In this document: piece after piece, positions 25,274 to 34,669 of the stretch | How the letters are laid out: every line of letters begins with the position of its first letter | Numbering within the stretch: position 1 is the stretch's first letter | Assembly: GCA_037179385.1 (NCBI GenBank) | Contig: CM074184.1 | Coordinates: 16,386,001 to 16,450,000 of the forward strand | DNA length: 64,000 nucleotides | Source of the DNA: Holothuria scabra | Taxonomy: Eukaryota > Echinodermata > Holothuroidea > Aspidochirotida > Holothuriidae | Direction of reading: 5' to 3' | The notes under the pieces: model-generated | What the model saw: only the letters and a program-made list of their open reading frames with translations | Databases searched by the model: none | What the model was told of the DNA's origin: nothing | Made by a program: the position numbers and the translations under genes

Positions 25274-27454
25274 CGTCTAATTCCTCCAAATGCAGGAAAT
25301 GTAAGAAATTCCGGCCGTTCCTGGACTGGGACTTCCACGATCTTTGTCCAGCCTGCAGACCATGCTCCCGGGTTTCCACCTGTCAGGTGTGCCGCAACTG
25401 ATCTTTCTGAGATTGGAATTCCCTGGAACAACGGATTGAGGAAAACGAGTTGGCAAGACAAAGGAAAGCCGCTTGTAAGAGGGAAGCCGAGGCTTCCAAG
25501 GCAAAGGAAGGCAGTCATCCGACTCCAAGGAAGGATATTCCTCAATCCAAGGATAAGTCCGCAAAGGGGCCTGCTGCGGCAGCTTCCCCGAGGACTAGTG
25601 AGGTCGGTCCAAGCACTGCGCGGTCAGGCTTGCCGAGTCTCCAAAGGAAAACCAAGGAAACGTGACACCCCGGCATCTCAGCCTCAGGCGAACCAGGCCA
25701 ACCGGGAAAGCCAAGGAAAAACTGGGGTCCAAGGACAACCCCGAGGCACTAATGTTCCGGCATCCTCTCAGGAATGCTCGCCTACCGATCCGGGAAATTC
25801 CTCAGCTCTAGTCACCCAGGGCCTCGGCCCCGCCGTGCCTTCTACCAGCAACCCTGGTGGCAGCCAGTCGATCCAGGGCGGCCAGGAGATTCAGGCCTCT
25901 TCTGATTCACTTTCCGAGGACCATCCATCCCAGGGTTCCCCCGCTACCGGTGCCATGGACCTGTCCTTTTCCTCGGGACTATACTCTGTTGCAACCAGGG
26001 ATTTTCAGGGCTTTCCGAGCAGAGGCCGCCAGAGACACAGGTCTAAGTCAAAGAAGAAGAGGAGACGCCATTCTTCGTCCTCATCCTCTTCCTCAAGGGA
26101 ACGCCGGCACCGTAGAAGACGCCGTGATCCGGAGGCCCCCTTTCCAACCGAGGCCCTTTCCCAACTGGTATCGCTGCTCACTCAGTCCGTGAACCGCATT
26201 TCAGCCGTTTCCTAACCAGCCCAGGCTCCGGCTCCTTCTCAACCATCTCCGGATCCACCTGCCAGCCAAGGAGCTCCGATGCCAGCCCCCACCCAGCTCC
26301 AGGTTTCGGACCAGGCCCAGCAACAAGCAACTACCCAAGATCCCCAGTCGGACTTTCTGCACTCCGCGGATGACCAGGGGCAGTTGATTGAGCACTTCTA
26401 CGAAGTTCTGGACAGCTCCGAGGACGACGCCCCCCTGACTGGAACGTCCTTTTCCAGGGAAGCTTTCGAGAAGGCCGTAGAAGTCCTTAGGAGACAGTTG
26501 GGTTTCGATGATCCCTCGCCTCAAGAATCCTCTTCTGCCAGAAAGTCGAGACTTTCCTTGAACAAGTCGCCGGCCCCGGAGAGACCTGCTATGCCTGTGG
26601 ATGCGGAGTGCTTTGACCGCTTTGACGCTCAAGCTAATGCCAAGGTCTGGCGTGCTTTTCCCAAGAAGCAGACCTCAGAGTTCCATATCAGCGACGAGGA
26701 CTGGAAGTCCTTTTTTGCTTCCCCATCGATTCCGGATTCCTGCCTCGACAAGCCGAAGACTGCTGGTGCAGTGGACCGTAATGGGTCGTTCCACTCCTCT
26801 TCTACTAAGAAAGCCTTTTCGTCTCTCCAGGGCATCGACCTTGCAGCCCGGACGGGCATGAAGTTTACTTCTTCGCTCTTGCTCATTGCAGAAGTTCTCT
26901 CCAAGTCTTTCAGACAGTCAGGCACGGAAGAAGTCTCCAGGAAAGACACTGGCGCTTTGGTCAACATCCTGGGCCCAGTGGCCAGACTTGCTTACGACCA
27001 GTTTTCTAGGGTGGCGGTGAGAGCCACCAAGGAGAAAAGGGAACTTGTCCTAGACAATATTCAGTGGCCGTCTGCGGACATCAAGCGCCGATTCATGGAA
27101 CTACCCCTCTCAGGCCCGGACCTCTTCGGAGGGAAGTTCGATTAGCAGCTCCTCACCGAGATCAAGCAGGGAAAGGACATCAATAAGGCAGAATTTACCT
27201 TCTCCAAGCCTTCCACTTCAAGGTCAAGAAGATCCCCAGGCAGAGCTTCATCCCGTCAAGCTCCTAGATCTTCAAGCTTCCCTGACCGACGCCCCTTCTC
27301 GGCTGCTCGCCAGCAACGTGGGAAGCCTCGTTCCCAGCCCTCCGGAAGGAACTACTCTGGTCCGTCAACTTCGTCTCTACCTAGCCGTCGCCAGACGAGG
27401 GGAACCTTCCGTACTGGTTCCCGGGGATCAGGACGATTCCAAGCTAAGCCCTAG
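25274..27454 (+). pseudogene. gag: DIRS gag-like protein, broken
   Basis: A structural, nucleic-acid-binding protein of the element. The 5' part has paired cysteines (CRKCKKF, then DFHDLCPACRPC, then CQVC), a motif known from DIRS gag proteins. An acidic, Gln/Pro-rich region follows, then a strongly basic Ser/Arg tract (about 26040-26140, SKSKKKRRRHSSSS) and a helical C-terminal half ending in a basic Ser/Arg/Gly tail. Breaks: TGA at 25399 and 25408 (both where Trp would fit), a change of reading frame between about 25620 and 25665, TAA at 26213 and TAG at 27143. Coding character continues through each break in the expected frame, and the natural stop is TAG at 27452. The true start codon is not visible, so the given start is only where the cysteine motif becomes recognisable. 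Confidence 0.8.
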
Positions 27455-29515
27455 GGATGCCCACCCTACCGCTCATCCCTTGGCAGTAGGGGGGAGACTA
27501 ATGAGATATGCTCACCTGTGGAAGACTCTCTCACCGGACCCTTGGGTTCGGTGAGTAGTGAACGAAGGATACAAACTAGAATTTTCCAGCCCCCCTCCTC
27601 TAGGGGGATGCTTCCGAACAACACCTGTCCTGAAATCCCGAGATCAACGACTTGCTCTAGAAAAGGAAATCTCAGATCTTCTGGAAAAGGAAGCAATTTA
27701 TGCCGCCACAGACCCCGCACGGAGCCTTTACCGGTCCTGCTTTTTCCTGACGCCAAAGAAGCCGGACACGTGGCGCCCTATCATCAATCTCAAGCCTCTA
27801 AACAAAGCCTACATTCGTCCCAGAAGGTTCAGGATGGAGACTCTTGCCGTCATTCTCCCGTCACTCCTACAGGGATCTTGGGCAACATCCCTGGACCTCA
27901 AAGACGCTTACTTGCACGTCCCGATCCACCCAACCCACCACAAGTTCCTGGCATTTCGTTACAAGGGTGTCGACTACTGTTTTCGGGCCCTGCCTTTCGG
28001 CCTCTCAACCGCTCCCAGAGTTTTCACAAGGGTAACAAGGACCGTCCTGGCTTTCCTCCGAAGAAGGTGCATCCTAGTGTTCGCTTATCTAGACGACTGG
28101 CTCCTCGTCGCCCGATCGGCCCAAGAAGCTCAGGAGATCACGTCCTTCACCATGAACACCCTCGAGGGACTCGGCTGGGTGATCAACATAGAGAAATCCT
28201 CCTTAGTTCCGAGCCAGGTAGTCTCCTACCTGGGAGCAGTGATAGACTTCCGATCCGGTCTAGCAACTCCGTCGCCAGAACGAGTACTCTCCCTTCTGGA
28301 GATGGCCAGTCATCTCAGCTCACTCGACAAAGCTCCAGCCAGAATCTGGCTTCGTCTGCTGGGCCTCATGGCCAGCATGGTCGACGTCATACCGTATTGC
28401 CGCCTCTTCATGAGACCAATCCAGATTCACCTGCTCAAACACTTCTCTCCATCGACCAGCTCTCTGGCCAAGAAGGTTCCGGTTTCGACGGACGTCCGGC
28501 AGCACCTCTCCTGGTGGACGCTTCAACGCAATATCACTTCAGGGAGACCATTCAGGGAGTCCAGGCCCAAGGCAACGATCCTGACGGACGCCTCCCTGTC
28601 GGGATGGGGAGCAGTTTGGGAATCACACACCCTGTCAGATCTCTGGAGTCCGGAAGAGTCTCAGTCTCACATCAACCTCCTGGAGCTGAAGGCTGTTCTA
28701 CTGGCCCTTTCTCAGTGGAGCCCCTCTCTCAGGTCTCACCAGGTTACGGTTCTCTGCGACAACTCAATATCAGTCTGCTATATCAACCGCCAAGGAGGGA
28801 CGAAGTCACCCACTCTCTGCCAGGTGACATGGGATCTCCTCCACCTTTGCCGCCGGTTCAACATCCTCCTCAGAGCCTCTCACCTAGCCGGAGAGAACAA
28901 TGTGATGGCGGACGCCCTGTCCAGGGGAACCCTTCAGGAGTCGGAGTGGTCCCTGCCTCAAGCATGGGCCAACCACGTCTTCCAGATCTTCGACAGACCG
29001 ATGGTAGACCTCTTTGCCTCCCAGGCCAACGCCAAACTTCAAACCTTTTGTTCGAGGTACTTTCACCCAGAAGCTTGGAGGACCGACGCTCTGGCGTTTC
29101 CGTGGACAACCTTTATGGGTATGCCTTCCCCCCGTGGTGCCTGATGCAATGAGTCCTCCTCAAACTCCGGGACTCCAACGCAATAATCTTGCTAGTAGCC
29201 CCCTGCTGGCCCAACCAGCCGTGGTTTCTTTTTCTTCTGGAGATGTTGATAGACCAACCCTTCAGGTTCCCGCTCAGGAGCAGCCTCCTAACCCAGGCCG
29301 GAGGAAAAATCTGGCACCAGTGCCTCCAGCACCTCAAGCTGACAGCCTGGAAACTCTCATCGAACGTTTCACTAGTAAGGGCCTTTCACAGGAGGCTGCG
29401 GTCATCGCAGCAGGTTCCCGACGATCCTCAACCCTTTCCACTTACGACTCGAGACTTGTCAGGTTCAGGGAATGGATGTTGCACCGAGATTTCGATTCCT
29501 TGGAAGCTCCTGTAG
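27455..29515 (+). pseudogene. pol: DIRS reverse transcriptase / RNase H, broken
   Basis: This protein copies the element RNA into DNA. A long open frame (27558-29144) holds the fingers/palm motifs (WRPIINLKPLN, SLDLKDAYLHVPIH, LPFGLSTAPRVF) and the catalytic box YLDD at 28086-28097. RNase H follows, with LTDASLSGWGAVW near 28575, INLLELKAVLLAL, CDNSISVCYINRQGG and NVMADALSR near 28905. The last part (DRPMVDLFASQANAKL and on) is the C-terminal region seen in DIRS polymerases. Breaks: TGA at 27552 between a plausible N-terminus (WKTLSPDPWVR) and the open frame, a frame change near 29111-29130 after which YAFPPWCLMQ reads in another frame, then TGA at 29150. Conserved-looking coding then runs on to a stop at 29513. 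The reverse transcriptase and RNase H active-site residues that can be seen are intact. Confidence 0.92.
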
Positions 29516-29921
29516 AGGCAGTTGCAGATTTTTTCCTCATGCTGTTCAAGGAAGGGAAACAAGTGAGCACTATCAGGAACCAATTAGGAAGTCGAAGAGC
29601 CTGTTTCTGATTCCCAGATCTCCTTACAACCCGGCTTCAAAAGACACCTTGTCAAGATGGTTAGTCAACCTGGTCCTGCCTCACTCCTCCTCAGAGGACA
29701 ACGTGCATGCCCACAAACTTCGGGCCCACGCCTCATCGAGAGCTTGGTTTAGAGGGGTTCCATTGGTCGACATCCTAAGGGCAGCAGCTTGGAAAACAAC
29801 GTCCACCTTCGTCGCCTGCTACCTGACCAACGTGGTCTCTCAAGAAGGGGGCTTCGCTAGAGCTGTCCTAGGGGTTCCAGACCGTCGTCGTCCGGACCTC
29901 CTGCCTGCCGCTCGGTGCTAA
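29137..29921 (+). pseudogene. DIRS tyrosine recombinase, internally deleted
   Basis: This enzyme would integrate the circular DNA intermediate without making a target duplication. The N-terminal core-binding region is in one frame (about 29338-29590: LETLIERFTSKGLSQEAA, STYDSRLVRFREWM, VSTIRN). The C-terminal catalytic part is in another (about 29595-29921: SPYNPASKDTLSRWLVN). HxxR is HKLR at 29712-29723, followed by WFRGVPLVDILRAAAWKTTS and the catalytic Tyr in FVACYL (29820-29822). The middle part carrying the first catalytic Arg is absent: the two halves meet near 29585-29600 with a frame change. Family members are clearly longer here, by an estimated 130 to 170 residues. The stop TAA is at 29919, six bases before the internal complementary region. 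Confidence 0.88.
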
Positions 29922-29926
29922 TCTGG

Positions 29927-30020
29927 ATACATAGGTCAATAGGAGGTAGGGAGGAGCGAAATAGACTCCCCAAAACTCCCTGGTTTGGGAGTCTATGAGC
30001 TCCGATACCTACCTCCTATT
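29927..30020. repeat. DIRS internal complementary region
   Basis: 29927-29967 is the reverse complement of the left outer end (24289-24329). 29967-30020 is the reverse complement of the right outer end (30364-30417). The two parts share one base at 29967. This is the template that restores the ends and shows the joined order of the circular intermediate. The match to both ends appears essentially perfect. Confidence 0.92.
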
Positions 30021-30255
30021 TACCTCCCGCCTCCCGACCCCTAGGACTCCGACGGGTCTCACCTGCGGCCATCTCCAGCACCAATGACGCCGGTCCAAGA
30101 CTTCGCCGGCCCCCGGTCGGCCTCCGAAGGTGAGACTGGGCCTTTTGGTCCTTTTTCTTTTTGTGTAGCTTAAGCTTTTTTAGGGGGTAATTCTTTTTTG
30201 TGTGTGTGTTTGTCTTTTTCCCGTGGGGCTAGTTCCCACGGGTCGGCCAAAACGT
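30021..30255. other. DIRS 3' untranslated stretch
   Basis: Lies between the internal complementary region and the right inverted repeat. It has C-rich, then T-rich parts (TTTTTCTTTTTGTGTAG, a short TG run near 30198-30210) and a small inverted pair (CCCGTGGG / CCCACGGG near 30220-30242) that could form a hairpin. No gene is seen. Confidence 0.6.
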
Positions 30256-30417
30256 AGAAGGAAGTAGCTAGGGTATAGCGCGCCCTCATTAGGTAGGGGT
30301 TACCACGGTGTTATTAGGTTTTTGCCAGACGGTTATTGCAGGCAATAAGGATATACATAGGTCAATAGGAGGTAGGTATCGGAGCTCATAGACTCCCAAA
30401 CCAGGGAGTTTTGGGGA
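30256..30417 (-). repeat. DIRS right terminus and inverted terminal repeat
   Basis: 30256-30376 is the inverted partner of 24306-24426. The outer 41 bases, ending CCAGGGAGTTTTGGGGA at 30417, are specific to the right end and recur reversed in the internal complementary region. Two decayed copies of this terminus lie at 15920-15999 and 47926-48060. Confidence 0.92.
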
Positions 30418-31782
30418 TTCAACGTAGTGTTTGTTTTATAAAGGTAATGATCAGTTTTGGGTGAGGCCAGTTTGTTGTATTATTTTAGCATAAAATTGGG
30501 ACCATGCACCCAGTGCACCCAGTTTTTGGAAAGTTCATTGTTTGTTTCGATAAACTAATATTGTTGTGAAAGGTACAGATTAAATTAATAAGTTAATATG
30601 AGCATGATTCAACTATGCGATGTCAAGATGGTTTGTTGCATATTGCTGTGGGTTTTTAAAAAACAATATTGACTTTTGCTTTTTAAAAAACAATATTGAC
30701 TTCTGCTGGGTAGCAAATTGTCTAGAAATCAGTGCAGTGCCCTGCTGTCTGCTTTTTAGATTTTACTAATGACACAGCAGTTTTAGTAAGTGAAAGATCC
30801 TGGTTTGATGTGCCCCAAAGCACAAATATAGAGATGAGGCCAGTTAATTATGAAACATGTTGTTTATCAGCATGTCCGTGGGTACATTCAGCCAAAAAAT
30901 AGTCTTTCATTTGTACCAAGAAATCAATTTTTTTGGTTCAACTGCCATGTAGTTATTGTAATGAATACAGATATGTGAAAAACAGCATTTAAATTACATC
31001 TGTTTAGAATGGTTGAGAATAATCATGTTCAAAATATTTAGTATTTTTCATTCCTTTGACAACATTTAGGCTGTTGACCTCTGTTTGCAGTATACGCTAC
31101 TTTTTCACAGATTTTTCAGAGAATTTCTCATAAAAGTAGATTACACCTTTTTCAGCAGAACCAGAACCAGAAATAAGCAATTATGTTAAAAAAGAAAGTG
31201 GCCTCATAAAGTTTCTTCAGTTAGATTAGACTTGTCTATAATTTAGCATGCATGACCTTTAAGATCAAGCAATTGCTCTTTTCTTCGATATTCATGCAGA
31301 ATGATCAAAATGAGGTGATCAATTTTCAGCTAGAGTACCACCTATTAGATGCTGTCAACTAGGCTATAACTTAATTTTGGGGATATGATGGAGCTTTAAA
31401 TATTACATCCCGTGAGAATGAATAACATGTTTGATAGCTGTGATGTAAATATTGGACTTCTACCAAAACAAGTTATAATGAGTGATGTTACAATTATCTA
31501 TCTGTCCCTAGAACACAGTTGGCATACATTATGTGCAAAATTGTGACAGATTGTCCTCAGTTTCTGGAATGGGGAAATCCCTTAGATTGAGTGATGATAG
31601 TTCCCCTACCTGTCAGGAATGTTTGTAAATATATCTGGTTTTTCTCCTGTGGTTGAATTCCCTTTGCAGAGGTTTTTCCAGAAACACAAAAGGGGGGGGG
31701 GACTGATTACTGCTAAACCCCATGTCCAAATTGGTTCTGTCCTAGGTATAAGTAACAAGCAGGTTCATGGGGACAACAGCTT
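30418..31782. other. Non-coding stretch
   Basis: AT-rich with no supported gene. It contains a two-copy 27-28 bp repeat at 30653-30707 and a G run near 31691-31700. Nothing else stands out. Confidence 0.6.
30653..30707. repeat. Two-copy 27-28 bp direct repeat
   Basis: Two adjacent units share TTTTAAAAAACAATATTGAC and differ at one base near their ends (TTTTGCT against TTCTGCT). This is a local duplication. Confidence 0.85.
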
Positions 31783-32216
31783 GCCTTGACAGGGTTTTCC
31801 CTGGGCCTTTTGAAAGTCGCGCCCCGCGACGTTCAAGCTTCAAAATCAAGGAGGCTGCGACGTTCAAAAAACAGCCGTGATGTTCAAAATTGCTGCCAGC
31901 TAGTCTCCATAATTTTTCTTCTTTCTGTCAATGATTGCTTTTGTTGTTAATACAATAAAAGACAAAATCATTGACTTATTTGTAAAACTGCAACTAACTT
32001 TTTTAACTTTCACGCACATACCACTGTATGCCAGTCGGAGCTCTGTATGTATAGCCCATAGGGCCTATTACTAAACAAGTAACAACATGCCCTCGTAGGC
32101 TCGTATCAGTCCTGAAACTGTTGTGCTGACTCCGGAGGGCAGTATAGCTACGCGGCACAACACGACTTGCACGACCAAAACACAAACGCCTGTTTTAGCA
32201 GGTTAGAGGCTGGCTA

Positions 32217-32618
32217 ATGTCTCAGATTTGGGAAGTTATCAATCAAAGGAACGAACCATGTCATTGTATCTTTACCAACGAACCATGTCATTGTATCTTT
32301 ACGATGAAATCCCACATATTTCCTGTTACTTCGTTCTTAAAACTTATGCCACAATTCAGAAAATCGGAAAATGAAGTTGTGCGAACGTACACTGCAGTCT
32401 TAACCCCCCCAGTAAATACTCCATCTCTGAACTTTTTTGCGCGACTACAACAAAAGTTTGGGAAATTTGGTCGTAGCACAAATGCAATGGGAGTATTAGA
32501 ATTCTATGCCAAGACGGTTGGTTTCTACACGTTATTCCTACACAGTAAAACTGCATTGACGATGTCGCGAGTAATGAACCAATCACGATGTTTCTTACGT
32601 AGAGGTAGCTTAAAATAA
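32217..32618 (+). CDS. Hypothetical open frame inside the 3 kb element
   Basis: A 133-codon frame with no recognised domain. It begins across a two-copy 25-27 bp direct repeat (32251-32302), which produces a doubled NEPCHCIFT peptide. The rest is mixed, with a basic C-terminus. I see no signal peptide, membrane segment or transposase triad. It may be a chance frame or a remnant of the element's own gene. Confidence 0.15.
   Translation: MSQIWEVINQRNEPCHCIFTNEPCHCIFTMKSHIFPVTSFLKLMPQFRKSENEVVRTYTAVLTPPVNTPSLNFFARLQQKFGKFGRSTNAMGVLEFYAKTVGFYTLFLHSKTALTMSRVMNQSRCFLRRGSLK
32251..32302. repeat. Two-copy 25-27 bp direct repeat
   Basis: ACGAACCATGTCATTGTATC followed by TTTACCA occurs twice without a gap, the second copy diverging at its last bases. 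This is a simple duplication. Confidence 0.9.
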
Positions 32619-33169
32619 GTGCAGTGGTACCTTATGTGTATGATGTCATAGAACCCTTGTTTTCCCAACATGTTTTCATAAAAAGATCTGTACGAACACA
32701 ATCTATGATTGCTTGCAGCCACGTGCTCCATTGCTTTCATAAATTCTGGCATTCACTCGATCATTACCACTGATTATTTGCAAACTGAAAAAGGGGCTAA
32801 AATATACTTGAAACTTGCCCTTAGTTTCGTAAAATTCATCCTTTAACTTCCCGCCAAAACGGGATGCATTGATAATCACAAACGTAAAATTTTATCCCTG
32901 CCATGGAAGTGATCGTTTGATATTTTCCGCTATAACCCCGTAGTATTACATGGAATTAGATTTAGAATTGCATTCAATGTGTTTTCCTTGCTTTCTCTGC
33001 AGAAAGCGCCGTGTAAGTTGCTGTACAAACTGTGCTGTAAAAAACACATTGTACAGACTATCCAGCTGCAATGTTTCGCCCTTTTTTCAAATCCCCAAGC
33101 TTAGCATACATGTCTGTGCACGTTTTGTACACATAGCTCCCAGAACCTTTGGCAAGTTTGTTGATTATT

Positions 33170-33401
33170 AGGTGCGTTTCCATTTAGCTGCTCGAGCCGG
33201 CTCAACTGGATCAACCAACGAAAGATCTTTCTGAAAAGTGATCTTAACGTCATCAAAACGTCACACCTTGAGCCGGCCAAAACAACCAGCCCTCCGAGGT
33301 GGTCTAATCGAGCCGCTGACGTAATTTACGTCGTATTTTGTCCAGTCAAGAAACTTGTTGAGCCAGTCGAGCCTGCTCGAGGCGCTTAATCGAACGCACC
33401 T
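33170..33401. mobile_element. Nested MITE with 45-bp imperfect inverted ends
   Basis: Starts AGGTGCGTTTCCATTTAGC and ends TTAATCGAACGCACCT. The ends are inverted copies over about 45 bp, including CTCGAGCCGGCTCAAC on the left and GTTGAGCCAGTCGAGC on the right. The flanking GATTATT and ATAATC may be further inverted sequence or a short AT-rich target. There is no coding capacity. It lies inside the 3 kb element and so inserted later or was carried along. Confidence 0.8.
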
Positions 33402-33659
33402 ATAATCTTGCATAAATTAGGTCATTTCTAGCATTCCTTCCGTAATGTTATTTACAGTAGGACTTATGCAATGTTGTCATGCGACGTCACTGCAAACAAA
33501 AACAGTGATGCACGTGGTCTCATGCAGCAAAATTCTTGGCCCACGCATGCAGTTGACTTTCGTGCATGTCCGTTTCTTTCGCCAAACAAGACGTCATGTT
33601 TTGCTTGGTGACATCATATGCATACGATCCATTTCAAAATTTAAATTGGTCCCTGCAGC

Positions 33660-33850
33660 GTGATTGGTTCAATTGCGTTGATTCTAGCTGGCCAATCACA
33701 ACTTGCGCCTTCCCCTGTGTGATTTAGTGTGTGAAAATACTCGGTCTTGAGACAAGTTTTCCCGTTGAGTTTGTGTTACGACGATCGCACTTCCCATGCT
33801 TATATAGCTGGCTAGCGAAGCAGGGCGAGCCCCGTGCCAAATTCACCATG
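33660..33850 (+). promoter_or_regulatory. Promoter-like stretch inside the 3 kb element
   Basis: Two CCAAT-type boxes face each other (GATTGG at about 33662 and CCAATC at about 33692). A TATA-like TTATATAG follows near 33799, and an ATG at 33848 in a good context (TTCACCATGA) lies about 50 bases on. The arrangement looks like a small core promoter. It is inference from motifs only. Confidence 0.35.
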
Positions 33851-34180
33851 AAACGACATCACAAATCTCTGCGTACGTGGATTTTTCGGGGATCTGACTT
33901 ACGTGCATTTCAGTTGCAGATTCTTTTCAAACAAGACGTAAGTTTTGGACAAGAACTGCTTAAAATATATGGGGATATTTATATCCGAAAGGAACCAAAA
34001 GATACGCTAATCGGGTGCAATTGTTTTGCTTTGATTATCATGAATGATTGCTCTACATGGGCTTGGTTGATACAGGAGAGTAGCTACAGAACATTAACGC
34101 AACTACAACCCAGTAAAAGAATGCAAATGTTTCGACGTGATTGGGGGATGAAAAATAGAATTAGCATGATGTTGGCCTAA
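33848..34180 (+). CDS. Hypothetical open frame, possibly the 5' exon of an element gene
   Basis: From the ATG at 33848 the frame runs to TAA at 34178; without an ATG it is open from 33731. The product is basic at the start (MKRHHKSLRTW) and has no domain I recognise. A good acceptor-like CATTTCAGTTGCAG ends near 33918, and a perfect donor GTAAGT follows CAAACAAGAC about 20 bases later, so the real transcript, if any, may be spliced. It sits just after the promoter-like motifs. Chance is a real alternative. Confidence 0.2.
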   Translation: MKRHHKSLRTWIFRGSDLRAFQLQILFKQDVSFGQELLKIYGDIYIRKEPKDTLIGCNCFALIIMNDCSTWAWLIQESSYRTLTQLQPSKRMQMFRRDWGMKNRISMMLA

Positions 34181-34642
34181 GAACGAAATTACTAAAGGAT
34201 ATATGACATCGACTGCAAACAAATGTACTGTATTAACGGATGATTTGTATCCCCACTTTTGAAGTGAAAATATAACGCCTACAAAAATGATATCCCACAA
34301 GAGAAATTTTCCCAATATTTTCTATCCTGAACTTGAAATATTGCAAGCTGGCCCAGTGATGTCAATTTTGGTGAGCAACGGGCGCGAAATAATGGCCAAC
34401 CGGGGATAAAAATCATCCGGTGCCAGCGCTAAATAAAAGCCATGTCGATGAACCAAAACTTTCGAAGCAGAAATTAAGTGATATAAAGCCAACGTGACCG
34501 CTATCAGTAGATCAAAATTTGTACGAATGTGAGTTTCAGAGCTAATATTTTACGTCGACTTACAGAAATTGTGTTGACTAATTTGCCTTAAAAGTGTCAC
34601 CATTTTGCGTCTAGTGACTTGCATAAGTCAGAAAATTTCCAA

Positions 34643-34669
34643 AAGGGGAGGGGCTCAACCCCTCCCCTT
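34643..34669. repeat. Perfect 11-bp hairpin
   Basis: AAGGGGAGGGG and CCCCTCCCCTT are separated by a five-base loop (CTCAA), close to the right end of the 3 kb element. It could be a structural end feature. A terminator role is not suggested in this context. Confidence 0.8.

Larger units (their letters stand above)
24289..30417 (+). mobile_element. DIRS-type tyrosine-recombinase retrotransposon, full length, coding-dead
   Basis: The full DIRS layout is visible: an inverted repeat of 121 bp at each end (24306-24426 and 30256-30376), outer extensions unique to each end, and an internal complementary region (29927-30020) that pairs with both outer ends. Coding order is gag-like, reverse transcriptase/RNase H, then tyrosine recombinase, with the RT 3' end overlapping the recombinase 5' end in another frame, which is typical of the group. 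There is no target-site duplication: the left flank reads AAAATGCC and the right flank TTCAACG. The element is about 6.1 kb, on the sense strand of the Cav3 exon. All three genes carry stops or frame breaks and the recombinase lacks its middle, so it cannot move by itself. Terminal repeats still differ at only about one base within 121, which suggests a fairly recent insertion. Confidence 0.93.

Noticed and set aside
26201..26632. Minus-strand 143-codon frame opposite gag
   Set aside because: It is a mirror of the gag coding strand. The + strand reading carries the gag-like features.
27518..29152. A 544-codon + strand frame running parallel to the reverse transcriptase
   Set aside because: It is Pro/Ser/Arg-rich without motifs. 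The YLDD and RNase H motifs are in the neighbouring frame. Only its last residues belong to the polymerase, after a frame break.
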